Of a stretch of 64,000 nt of DNA, positions 46,801 through 57,910 are shown one piece after another. The number at the start of each line of letters is the position of its first letter. Position 1 is the stretch's first letter. The DNA lies in NCBI GenBank assembly GCA_039707465.1, contig CM077646.1, forward strand, positions 83,701,215 through 83,765,214. The letters are read 5' to 3'. The stretch comes from Rhabdophis nuchalis (Eukaryota; Chordata; Lepidosauria; Squamata; Natricidae). A model generated the notes under the pieces. That model searched no databases. It saw only the letters and a list, made by a program, of their open reading frames with translations, and had not been told where the DNA came from. Made by a program: the position numbers and the translations under genes.

Positions 46801-46954
46801 CCCAAAGTGGGGTGGGAGCACTGGTCGTGCGTGCATGCGTGCGTGGTCATGTATATAGCATTATGGGTGTGGCACGCCTGCGCACGATCCCCCTTGCACT
46901 CCTGCTTTTGGCATGCAAGCCAAAAAAGGTTAGCCATCACTGCCCTATACCATT

Positions 46955-47060
46955 TCAGACAAATGGTTAACCAATCTCTTCTTAAAAACTTCTAGTGTTG
47001 GAGCATTTACAACTTCTGGAGGCAAGTTGTTCTTAGTGTCACTCCGTTCAACTAGATCTT
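46955..47060 (-). mobile_element. CR1/L3-like LINE 3' fragment
   Basis: Reads ccatttcagacaaatggtta, then caacttctggaggcaagttg, the minus-strand CR1 3' end as at 50183-50290. A hAT-type right end (ggttagccatcactg) stops just before it at about 46943. Confidence 0.7.
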
Positions 47061-48223
47061 AAAATATTGAATAATCTACCCACGATTCCCTCTCTGCACT
47101 CCACCAGGATTTCCTTCCCTTTTTAAAAAACTTGCAACCATTTTCATTCCTTGAGGGTTAGGTGAAAAAAAAAATCAACTAAGCCACCTTTTTTTCTTGC
47201 AGTTGTGAGGGTATTTTAAGTCAACATTATCTTAGACAATAGGATTCTAAGAAGACATTACACAGTAGAGATCCCTTTGAATATATGTGTATTTTAAAGA
47301 GCAAGAAAAGTTTGAGCTTTCTCGTGTCGTGCAGTTTTCAGTGAAACTGGAGGATAGGATTTACCTTATGAATTCACTTTAATTATTCAGCGGCAGAATC
47401 CGAGTAATCATTGACCAGTGACTCACTAACATTACAATTGTGCCATTGTGAATGTGATCTCTGTTATATAAACCAGGGCAATAAGCAAAGCCAAAGATTC
47501 AGTGTGGTAAAAAAAGACAATTTATTTTGAATGTCATGTTTGCTTAAAGTTCAGTATCGTTAGGTTGCATATGGATTTTAGTGGCCTTATTTAGATATCG
47601 GTATGATTCAGCAGAAGTAGAACTGGAGAAGAAGCTCAAACAGGGCTTTGGAGTACAGCAATGAAGGCTGATGAGCTGATTTGGCTGATAGCCAGGACTC
47701 TTGTGAAGTCCGAATGTAGACAGCATTTCTATCTCAAGCCTTGTACGTGGGAGGTGGGAGGAAACCCACCACTTCAGTTGCTGGGGACATTCTACCTGTC
47801 TGACCTGTGAAAGAGGCCTGGCAGCCCCGTTTTAGCAAGTGTTGCAGAACATGTTATTTGGAGAGAGTGCTAGTTTTGGAGAGAAACATGATAACCATAG
47901 AAGAGAGTTTTGTGTGGTTGTAGTTACCTGGTGCTAGAAGGCAAAGGAGGTGAAGATGATGATGAGAGGTTTCCCCTGGCAGAAGAGAAGCAAATCTCAG
48001 ATAGGAAGGCAAACTACCTCCAATGTGGCAGACAGACGCATGGAGTTTTTGAAGTACCCGAGACCAGGAAAGACTGGGAAGACCCAGAGGGAGGTGCACC
48101 ACACAAAATCTATGCAGAGTCTGGCCAGCTGCCAAAGATCCAAGCAGAGAAGACATGCTGAGTACTTTCCACAGCAGTACAACCAATTCCCCTACCATCT
48201 CTTTCTTGGAAAATGGACTAGAA
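47061..48223. other. Gene-free stretch
   Basis: No exon, RNA gene or recognised repeat. The 114-codon and 103-codon frames near 47854-48261 overlap on opposite strands and show no family features. Confidence 0.4.
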
Positions 48224-48348
48224 CAGGGGTGTCAAACTTCCGGCATCACAGCATCATGTGACATATTGAGACTTCCCCCCCCCCCTTTGCTAAGCTGTGC
48301 TAAGTATGTGGCACATCTGGCCTGTGGGCCACGAGTTTGATAGCCCTG
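48224..48348. mobile_element. hAT-type MITE (caggggtgtcaaact family)
   Basis: Begins caggggtgtcaaact and ends agtttgatagccctg. Flanks gactagaa at 48216-48223 and 48349-48356 are identical, with central TA. Confidence 0.9.
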
Positions 48349-48939
48349 GACTAGAAAAAAAAGGTGAAGAAGCTGGTAGTTAAGTAATGGAGCAAGGGCA
48401 TGTTAACTGAATAGCGCTGAGAACGAGGTTGGGAGAAAGTGACATATTTGTAAGTGGAAGTTCCTAATTGTTGTAAGTAGTACTTAGTAAAAGAATCATA
48501 GAATTCCTTACCATCTCTGTCATTCTGAAGCAATTGTTCTTAGTTAAAAACACATCCAGCAGCCAAAGAACACATGACACACTAAGATTAATGTAATGTT
48601 ATGTCTGGGAAAAGATAGTAATTTTAGACCCTCTCATCAAGCTGGATAAGTACTCTTCAGGTAACTTCTCCAAAACAGTTACCCTGGAAACTGAGATTCA
48701 CCCATAGCAAACCACATATCATAAATTTAAATCCAATTGTGGATCACATGGTCTGAGCTTCCATCTCGTGTTCATGTCTGGAAAGAATTTTAAAAAACTA
48801 CTTGGTGCCCAGAATTCCCTAAATAAAAACAAATGCTAATTCCTCAGATTTTTAACTTCAAGCCCAGAACCATCATTTCACTGCTGCAGCTGAACATCCC
48901 AAAACAAAATTCTTCTGCAAGGTAATCAAGAGAGAAGGG

Positions 48940-49510
48940 TATAATGAGGGAGGTCCGAGGTGGTGCGTAGATCGGGGGGGTAGGTCGTTCCAGAGGGCTG
49001 GGCCCGCCACAAAGAAGGCCCTTCCCCTGGGTGTCGCCAACCGGCATTGCCCGGCCGACGGTACCCAGAGAAGGCCCTCTGTGGGAGCGGATCGGTCGAA
49101 GGGATGTATGGGGCAGGAGGCGGTCTCGTATGTAGCTAGGCCCCGAGCCATGGAGCAATTTAAAGATGGTCGTCAGCACCTTGAAGCGCACCCGAAAGGC
49201 CACAGGTAGCCAGTGCAGCTCGCGCAGGAGAGGTGTTATGTGGGATTGCCTTGAGGCACCTATAATCACCCGCACGGCCGCGTTCTGGACTAACTGTAAC
49301 CGAGTGCACCTCAAGGGGAGCCCCATGTAGAGAGCGTTGCAGTAGTCCAGCCGGGATGTCACGAGTGCTTGAGTGACTGTGAGAAGGGCCACCTGGTCCA
49401 GTAAGGGGCGCAACTGGCGTATCAAGTGTACCTGATAGAACGCCCCCCTGGCCACGGCCGTCACATTGTCCTCCATGGACAGCCGGGAATATGTTTTCCA
49501 AACACCACTT
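48940..49510 (-). mobile_element. L2 LINE internal fragment
   Basis: The minus-strand frame encodes [20 protein letters not shown], then [14 protein letters not shown] and LLRELHWLPVAFRVRFKVL, the L2 carboxy-terminal region. A frameshift splits it near 49070. Both the reverse transcriptase core and the 3' tail are missing. Confidence 0.85.
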
Positions 49511-50038
49511 GGCCGCATTATGAGGCCTCAAAGTATCTCTAGCCTCCTTTTTCAATGTCACAGCTCTCTTTTATTCAGCACTTGTGTTAGTATCTTAAGA
49601 GGCACATGATAAATGTGTACAACATAGATCAGGGAAAAGTGGACTCTGGCTCTCAAGATGTCAGGTTGCATTATCCATTATCAGTGGTTAATTTTAGCCC
49701 AGTGGGCCCTAGCATGGGTATTTTAGATGGAAGATTTTTTTGAAAGTATCTTAGTTCAGGGTAGTCCTTGACTTGCGACCAAAATTGGGAATGGAACTTC
49801 CATTGCTAAGCAATGTGGTTAAGTGAGCTGTGCTTGATTTTATGACCTTGTTGCTGCAGTCATTAAACAAATTCATCTTCCCCATTGACTTGTTTGTGGG
49901 AAGCTTCCTGGGAAGGCTGAAAGTGATGACCCTGTGAACCCAGAACACTGCAATTGTGATAAATACATGCTGGTTGCCAAGTGTCCAGATCATGATAATG
50001 AGACGGGATGCTGCGATGGTCATAAATGTGAGTACTGG

Positions 50039-50790
50039 TAATACAATACAATACAATACAATACAATACAATACAATACAATACAATACAATACAATACA
50101 ATACAATACAATACAATACAATAGCAGAGTTGGAAGGGACCTTGTAGATTTTCTAGTCCAACCCCCTGCGTGGGCAGGAACCTTATACCATTTCAGACAA
50201 ATGGCTATCTAACATCTTTTTAAAGACTTCCAGGGTTGGGGCATTCACAGCTTCTGGAGGCAAGCTGTTCCAGAGGTTAATTGTTCTAACTGTCAGGAAA
50301 TTTCTCCTTAGTTCTAAGTTGCTTCTCTCCTTGATTAGTTTCCACCCATTGCTTCTTGTCCTGCCCCCAGGTGCCTTGGAGAATAGTTTGACTCCCTCTT
50401 CTTTGTGGCACCCTCTGAGATATCGGAACACTGCTATCATGTCTCCCCTGGTCCTTCTCTTCATCAAACGAGACATACCCAGCTCCTGCAACCGTTCTTC
50501 ATATGTTTTAGTCTCCAGTCCCCTAATCATCTTGGTTGCTCTTCTCTGCACTCTTTCCAGAGTCTCCACGTCTTTTCTACATCGTGGCGACCAAAACTGT
50601 ATGCAGTATTCCAAGTGTGGCCTTACCAAGGCACTATACAGTGGCATTAACACTTCACGTGATCTAGATTCTATCCCTCTGTTTATGCAGCCTAGAACTG
50701 TGTTGGCTTTTTTGGCAGCTGCTGCACACTGCTGGCTCATATTTAAATGGTTGTCCACAAATTCATAAATCTCATAAATCTCTTTTTGTA
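50039..50790 (-). mobile_element. CR1/L3-like LINE 3' copy with AATAC tail
   Basis: The minus strand holds the carboxy-terminal end of a CR1-type protein (50183-50790): LYSALVRPHLEYCIQFWSPR, then YEERLQELGMSRLMKRRTRG, and LEVFKKMLDSHLSEMV. A 3' end and a pentanucleotide tail follow. The frame is intact over about 200 codons, so the copy is fairly young. The 5' part, including the catalytic YADD region, is missing. Confidence 0.9.
50041..50121. repeat. (AATAC)n microsatellite
   Basis: Sixteen nearly perfect 5-bp units forming the tail of the CR1 copy. The same motif (as ATTGT) ends the CR1 copy at 26170. Confidence 0.95.
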
Positions 50791-51024
50791 ATTGAACAGT
50801 TGCTAAACACATGGTTGTAAGTCAAGGACTACCTCTAAGTTCCTTTCCCTACATTTTATCCTATGGAAGAATAAATTTCAAACCTTGTGTTTTGGCTTCT
50901 GCCAACTTTATTTTGGGAAAGCCTCTTATTCTGAATATAGCTTTGATGAGATCCTATTCTCTCCAGCTTTAACTTAAGCTTCTGACTGTTTGGATATTAC
51001 CACATACGTACTCAAGCTATATTA

Positions 51025-51379
51025 GGTAAAGGTAAAGATTCCTCTTGCATATATGTGCTAGTCGTTCCCAACTCTAGGGGGTGGTGCTCATCTCTGTTTG
51101 AAAGCCAAAGAGCCAGCATTGTCCGAAGATGTCTCTGTGGTCATGTGGCTGGCATGACTAAACGCCGAAGGTGCACAGAATGCTGTTACCCTCCCACCAA
51201 AGGTGGTTCCTATTTTTTCTACTTGCATTTTTATGTGCTTTTGAACTGCTAGATTGGCAGAAGCTGGGACAAGTAACAGGAGTTCACTCCGTTAAACGGC
51301 ACTAGGGATTCGAACCGCCAATCTTTCTGATCAACAAGCTCAGTGTCTTAGCCACTGAACCTAACTCTAACCCTTATCC
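51025..51379 (-). mobile_element. Sauria-type tRNA-derived SINE
   Basis: Flanked by a perfect 12-bp duplication, caagctatatta, at 51013-51024 and 51380-51391. On the minus strand the head holds a box A-like gtggctaagacactgagc and a box B GGTTCGAATCC (51306-51316 on the plus strand). A body of about 250 bp follows and the 3' end is repeated TTTACC. Length and order fit the Sauria SINEs of squamates, mobilised by an RTE/Bov-B type LINE. Confidence 0.9.
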
Positions 51380-51391
51380 CAAGCTATATTA

Positions 51392-53308
51392 CAACTTGCT
51401 GAAATATTTTTTGGGTCATTATTCATTCATTTTTTTTTGTAACAACGTTTTAAAATAAACTTTCTGTGTTTTCTCTCCTAGCATTCTGGCTAGTGGGAAA
51501 GGAAACTTTCTTGTGTCATCTTCTGTTCATCAGAAAGATGACTCATTTTCTCCCTGGATGAGTTCAAGATTAATCACAGATCATTAATTAAGATCATGTC
51601 CATTATTATGTTTAACTTGATTGTGAAATTGTGACAAGAAGTGGAGTGTGAGTCTGATTTGTTTTTATCAGTACTTTTTCAGTGGACTACACTGCTGGTA
51701 AGATATAGGTTCCTTCATCTGCCACTATTTTGTGGTAGGATGGTGGATCTTCAGATGGTTCTGCGCCTGAATACAGTGGAGGATATTGTCTTGAGTAGAC
51801 TGAACTTCCCTGTGGCTGTATGGTCCCAGGATGCTAAGGGTATAGGGCCTGACCCACAGCAGGAGATGAAGCTGTGGCTGTTCTATAGAGAAAGAGGATG
51901 CAGGATGCAATGAGTGCAGGAAGGAATAACTATTAATATCCGTTTACTGCTAATAATTATACTGTTTTAACATGCAAGTATAACAAGTATAATAGACATG
52001 TAAAACTGTATATAGAGGCATTATGAGAAATATATCAGCATTTTCCTTGCTAATTTATACAGAAATACTAGAAGAACCTCCTAGCCAAAGGAGTTCTCAC
52101 TTGGCAGTGGCCTGAATTTACATATGTTTGCTTACAATGAAATTTGAAGGCCAATTTCAGTCAAGTGCAGTTTTAACAATACTCTAACCTTTCCACAATA
52201 CATCTATTTCTGGAGTCTTATCTTCTATTGGCACCATGAATTTCTAAGCAGCCAAGTGGAGCAGAGCTGTTCAACTCCTTGCAATCCAGTCTCTGTCTAT
52301 TGGTGGTATGAAGTGTTGATGGTAACAGTCTGAAGTCAAAGTGCAACTAGATATATCTGGGTGAAGTTACTGAGCTCTATGTTATCAGAAATCTTAAACA
52401 TTATAATTGAGTTTCCAGATGTGGTTTGCAGTATGTGTTTCAGATCCTGTAAATAAGACAAGACTCTGGGCCAAGAGGACTATAATTGAAGGAAGCTTTT
52501 TTTTTAAATTTTAGAACATCTGAATATAACTTTGAGAGTACTTTTTGCCAGATTCGGGGATCAATTAATTCAATAATTTGGTCAAGGACAACATAAAAAC
52601 AAGAACAAAACCCAAGCAAAAGAAAAATCCATACAGAACCATACACCCTACAGAAAACAATCCATACAGAACCATGCACCATACAGAAAACATCCCTTTC
52701 AAATTATTTGTCATGCATTGATATAGTTTATTATTGTTCATACTAAACTAATTGGACTCAGAACTGATATGAGAATGGCCTAAAAACTAAGAGTAAAATC
52801 ATGGTATTGTATAAAACTGTGTAGAACATTGTTCCCAACCAAAGCTAAATGGCAGGAGTTTGGAAAACGATTCTTTTGAAATATGTCAGCCCACATCTAG
52901 GTTGAATATGGTAGAATTTAGCAACATTCAAGGAAGTACCATCTGAATGATCTGAAGTGGGAGCTTGTATGTAATAATGAGCCACGGGTCCGGTATATTT
53001 TGTGGTATGAGAGCAAATGAAATGAACTGCCTGAAATGTAATAAAACACGAACACAATAGATTGTATAATGTTCATGCACAAGCACGTAATTGGGCAGCA
53101 CAGCGTATTTATTTCTACCTGTTTTCTAGTACAATTGATGGCAAAGCCAGTGCTAAAGTTCTTATCAGTTGGAAACTGTGTTAGAATTTAAATATCTCAC
53201 AGGTCAGAGGAAAGAAGATAAAGTATTTAAGGCAACATTTTAGAAAAAAATAATAGTGGATGCTTACACCTTGGTGAATTCCCCTCCATCCCACCCCTAC
53301 CAGCATTT
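51392..53308. other. Gene-free stretch
   Basis: No exon recognised. The 90-codon frame at 51641-51913 has no family features. A 33-bp unit (tccatacagaaccat) is duplicated at 52628-52693. Confidence 0.4.
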
Positions 53309-53326
53309 GGAAATACACACAGCAGC

Positions 53327-53944
53327 TTAGAAATAGTAGGTATTAACTTCCCCCTCAAACCTGATTTATATTTGCTTGGCATTAAACCACACAAAATTCA
53401 AAATCAAGATTGGTACCTTTTCACCCATATCACAACGGCGACTAGGATGGCCATTGCGCAACACTGGAAAAATTCTAATCCACCATCAGAGAGCTTAATT
53501 ATATCTACAATTTTTAGTTGCGCAGAATCAGACAAACTAACGTACATCCTAAAGGACAAGTCAAACTCAATCTATGCCCAATCCTGGGAAAAATGGTATT
53601 TGTGGTACAGCAAGAGAACAACGGATAACAAAGAAATTAATTAGACAAAATAATAGTGAAATAGGCACAAGGAACAAACAAGATAATAGTACTTAAGACA
53701 ATTTTATAGATTTATATATAGACATCAGAATATAATTATAAGCAATACTTGATGTTAGTCTGGGACAAATATATCTCTTAAATTAGGGGAGTAGTTATAC
53801 CCCCGGTTTATATCTTCCCTCTTACTTTTCCTCTACCTCTTCTTCTCTCCTTTTCCTATTTTTGTACGTCTCTCCCACCAGCCTTACCCTATAACTGTTA
53901 AATGTTTGATTTTATATTAATAAAGACTATTTTTTTTTAAAAAA
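53327..53944 (+). mobile_element. L1 LINE 3' end, 5'-truncated, with 18-bp target duplication
   Basis: Flanks ggaaatacacacagcagc (53309-53326) and ggaaatacatacagcagc (53945-53962) differ at one base. The insert begins in the last 90 codons of an ORF2 (ATRMAIAQHWKNSN, then SWEKWYLWYSK), the carboxy end of an L1 reverse transcriptase protein. An untranslated region with AATAAA and an A-rich tail follow. Unlike the elements at 4588 and 57911 this is an ORF2-bearing L1. Confidence 0.85.
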
Positions 53945-54033
53945 GGAAATACATACAGCAGCATGACCAGGCTAGGGACATAACTGTAGTCACAACAAAC
54001 AAGCTGAAAACTGCAGCCAGGAATGCTGTATTA

Positions 54034-54217
54034 CAGGGGTGGGTTTCTGCAGGTTCGCACCTACTCGCGAGAACCGGTTGGTGAAATTTAGAGAACCGGT
54101 GAGAGGGGGTTCCACCGGCGTACCTGGAAGTAAATCTGGCCCACCGCTGCCAGTGACCCAACGGGAAGGAAAGGAAAGGAAGGAAAAAAGGAAGGAAGAA
54201 AGGAAAGAAGAAAGAAA

Positions 54218-54248
<31 letters not shown>

Positions 54249-54422
54249 TTTATCATCACAATTGAGTCCAAAATTTTGGTTGCTAAGCAAGAGCGTTGTT
54301 AAATGAGTTTCACCACATTTTAAAAGGTGGCCACTCCCACCTGTCACATGACTGCCAAGCCACACCCACAAAATAGGCCACACCTACAGAGTAGGTTCTA
54401 AAAAATTTGAAACCCACCCCTG
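54034..54422. mobile_element. hAT-type MITE with internal GAAA microsatellite
   Basis: Starts caggggtgggtttctgcagg and ends tttgaaacccacccctg. Flanks ctgtatta at 54026-54033 and 54423-54430 are identical, with central TA. GGAA/GAAA repeats fill about 54165-54247. Confidence 0.93.
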
Positions 54423-54430
54423 CTGTATTA

Positions 54431-55731
54431 TAATAATCCACTTGGAGTGTCCTTTATTGTGTAAACTCTTTGGTAATTTTCTTTGTCCCTGAGGTCCTGT
54501 GCTTGGATTAAATGCAAAAAAATGAAGAACTCACGAGGAAACTTCCAAGTGGTCTTTTCAGACCGTGACTGAAAAACTTCAAAGGAAAGAAGGAAAGAAG
54601 CGTAGCAGGAAGTACAATAACAAGGTCAATGAATTAGGTTATTTGCAACAATATAACAAGTTTAAACAAAGTCTAAAGCACTCCGATAAACGAGGCAAGT
54701 ATCAGGAACTCAGATGATAAATTGTAGGAGGTATTAATTGAGATTTATTTATCTCAACTAAACAATCTCACTGAAAACATTTCAGCTGAAAACAAGCACA
54801 ACACAAAACTCATATGAGTTACAATCTTTAAATAATTCTAAACAGATTCTCTTTACAGCTTTAGAAGCGTCTGGATTTTTTAAAATTAACTTTCAGTAAA
54901 ATAGTTCGGAATGGAACGTTTGGAAAGCAAAGTTGTGAATTAATGAGTCATTGTTTCCATTTTAGCCATTATTTGCATACCATGGTCAGTGGATACCAAT
55001 GAACTGTTTACAGATGTAACGGCTGTTCATTTTGAATAGTTATTTTGCAGGTCAAAATATGTGTTTATGTGAACTGTTTGGCTAAGAGTTAAACAAATAT
55101 GACTAAATTATAGCCTAGATGGTACAATTGCTATATTTAAGACAGTGTAAGGAATTCTCACTGTTCATACCTTATTAGTGTAAGAGGAAATACAGAATGA
55201 GTATTTTTTTGGTCACCCACATATGGTTTTAGCCAGCCTCTGCCTCCTAACTCCTCTTTTTCCTTTCATAACTCTCAGCATTTTCCTTAAATAACAAAAT
55301 TTACGCTATTTTGTGACATGCTGAAGGCTACTCCATGTACCCTTCAAAAGAGCATTAGTGGGGAAATATGTAGTCAACTTTGATCACATCCTATCCAGGG
55401 TTTAGAATGCTCTTAAAGGTACAGAGTTCCGCAGAGCCACAGGGAAATCCACCACACAAAACAGGAATAATTGCCTGTCCAATCATTTTAGCTAGTGAAA
55501 TAAACACATCATTCTAAACACTATTGTGGGAGTTCATATTTTTGTAGTAAAATATTGGCATGCAACTGAAGAGATTTATGGTGCTGAGATTAATCTCTTG
55601 ATGGAGATCAAGTAAGTTTTCAACCGTGCAAAACTGGAATGTTTAATCATTCCAGCCTATCTGGAACTATTGTTACAAATAGATCCCCTCACCCATCTGC
55701 CAGCATTGCCTTCAAGTAGAAAAGTTGAAAT
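54431..55731. other. Gene-free stretch
   Basis: AT-rich, no exon, RNA gene or recognised repeat seen. Confidence 0.4.
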
Positions 55732-56577
55732 AATAATAATAATAATAATTTTAATTTATTGACCTCTCCCCATAGGGACTCGGAGCGGTGCACAGGGAAA
55801 ACTAAAACAATAAATATACAAACACATTAAAAAACAAATTAAACATATACCTGTGCTAAAATACCCCATTGACATACTAAAATTCCCAGTTAAAACAACT
55901 AAAACCCCATAGAGAGAGACTACCCTAGGCCGGCCAAGCAGAAAAGATGTGTTTTTAGTTTTAGACGGAAGGAGCGGAAGTCCGTGGTCGTTCTAATGTC
56001 GGGGGGAAGGTCGTTCCAGAGGGCTGGGCCCGCCACAGAGAGAGCCCTTCCCCTGGGCGTCGCCCGCTGACAGAGTCTAGCGGATGGCACCCGGAGAAGT
56101 CCCTCTCTGTGGGAGCGAATCGGCCATGAGGATGTATGAGGCAGGATCCGATCCCGCAGATAGCTAGGTCCCGAGCCATGGAGCACTTTAAAGATGATGA
56201 CTAATACCTTGAAGCGCACCCGGAAGACGACAGGCAGCCAGTGCAGCTCGCGCAAGAGAGGTGTTATGTGGGTAAATCTGGAGGTTCCCAGAATTGCCCG
56301 CGCGGCTGCGTTCTGCACCATCTGAAGTCTCCGGGTGCACCTCAAGGGAAGCCCCATGTAGAGAGAGTTACAATAGTCCAGTCGGGATGTCACGAGAGCA
56401 TGAGTGACTGTGCGAAGGGCGTCCCGATCCAATAGGGGGCGCAACTGGCGAACCAGGCGAACCTGGTAAAACGCCCTCCTGGCCACGGCTGCCACTTGAT
56501 CTTCCATGGACAGCCGGGCATCCAGGAGGACACCCAAGTTGCGCGCCCCATCCACAGGGGCAAGATGAAAGCAGGGG
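55732..56577 (-). mobile_element. L2 LINE 3' part
   Basis: A 5'-truncated L2 on the minus strand. The frame 55920-56577 is open from NLGVLLDARLSMEDQVAAVA through [20 protein letters not shown] to LFCLAGLG and stop. A 3' untranslated region and an AAT tail (55732-55750) follow. No frame damage, a comparatively young copy. Confidence 0.9.
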
Positions 56578-57895
56578 ATACAGTTGAAACTGGAAGCATA
56601 TCTCCACAAATAGGGGACCGCAGTAATATTTCACATGACAAAACACATCTGCAATTCCTTCTGTTAATTTTGTCCCTTTCCTTGGACTTTCAGAGACTAG
56701 TTCATCCCATTATATATTTTAACCCACTCTTGCAAGAAAACTAATGCTTTATATATATATATAGTATAATCTCTTTTGCTGAGAGTTACACAAACTGTTA
56801 GAAGTTCCACTGGCAAATATGTATTCTATCAGCAAGCCCTTATCAGAAATTCATCAGTTTTATCTGTGGCAAGCGATTATGGATGGATCACGAAATTGCT
56901 AGATTTCTGCCTGCACAATTACACGGTAGGTGGAATTTGGTGGAAGTACAAATAAGGCAAAAATTTATCAGGGGCATCTCTGTCAACTGACTGGGGAAGT
57001 TGCTGCTCTTGAATTTCTGTCTGGAAATGATATTCCTTCAGCCAAATTGACCTGAAGGATTAAAAAGAATAGGGTGTAAGAATTGTGAACTGTAAATCCC
57101 GCAGAGAGTACAAAATTGAGCAAAGCCTTCTTAGCTTATGTTGCGAATTTGAGAATTTAATTACATCTTTCAATTTCCTGGATTGGTTTTTTTTTTTTTG
57201 AAGCATGTCCGGCATGCTCACATCTTAAACTATGTTGTTTATTTTAAATGAATGGCTTGGCATGTCTTTTGCTGTAAGGATCTTTTATTGGCACTCTGCA
57301 TAATGTCGTAATCTACACTTGTAGAAAAAATACCTCTGTTGGGAAAACTGTATTTCTCCCAGCAACATTTTGGCTTCTGCCAAAACTGGTGAACCTACAA
57401 TTAGAAGAACTCTCAAAGATCAGTGGAAACTGAGTGCTTCTCCTCTTGTTAAATTCCTTTGCATCTGAGCTACAGTGATCCATTTGAAAAAAATGCTGCT
57501 GTGAAAAATGCTATTGTCTTCATTATTCTGTTTGCCATTTTAGTTGGAAGGTAGCTTCAGGCATGTAAGAATTTAGCAAGAGTTCATTTTAAATGATAGC
57601 GTTTCAATGAATCTACTAGATAATATGCTGCTTAAGAGCAATTTTCCAAAATCTCTTATCATTTTCTGAAACCCTTCATTTAACAAAACCTAACTCAAGA
57701 ATTATGACTGCTTTACGTACAAAGGTTCAGATGCAGGATGGTGTGATATTGAATTGAAGACTTTTCGAAGGTGGAACAGCCAAGAGAAAACTCAGACAAA
57801 CTCTGGGTCAATACCCGAATCCGGAGAGGCCACCATAATAAATTACAAAAAGAAAATAAAGGAAAGAGACTAAAGGGAGGGAAGTTAAATAGATT
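56578..57895. other. Gene-free stretch
   Basis: No exon or recognised repeat; a short TA repeat lies at 56749-56762. Confidence 0.4.
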
Positions 57896-57910
57896 AAGGC
57901 TTAATTTCTT

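Larger units (their letters stand above)
49757..50833. mobile_element. hAT-type MITE split by a CR1 LINE copy
   Basis: The left end cagggtagtccttgacttgc is complementary to the right end gttgtaagtcaaggactacc. Flanks tcttagtt (49749-49756) and tctaagtt (50834-50841) agree at 7 of 8. A 750-bp CR1 segment interrupts the MITE at about 50039-50790. A worn relative with ends cagataattcttgtctcaca and gttgtaagttgagga lies at about 61586-61711. Confidence 0.75.

Noticed and set aside
50041..50121. CRISPR-like array
   Set aside because: A plain pentanucleotide microsatellite without spacers, in a vertebrate genome.
51641..51913. 90-codon open frame as a possible TREX1 or other gene fragment
   Set aside because: No exonuclease motifs, splice context or recognisable family.
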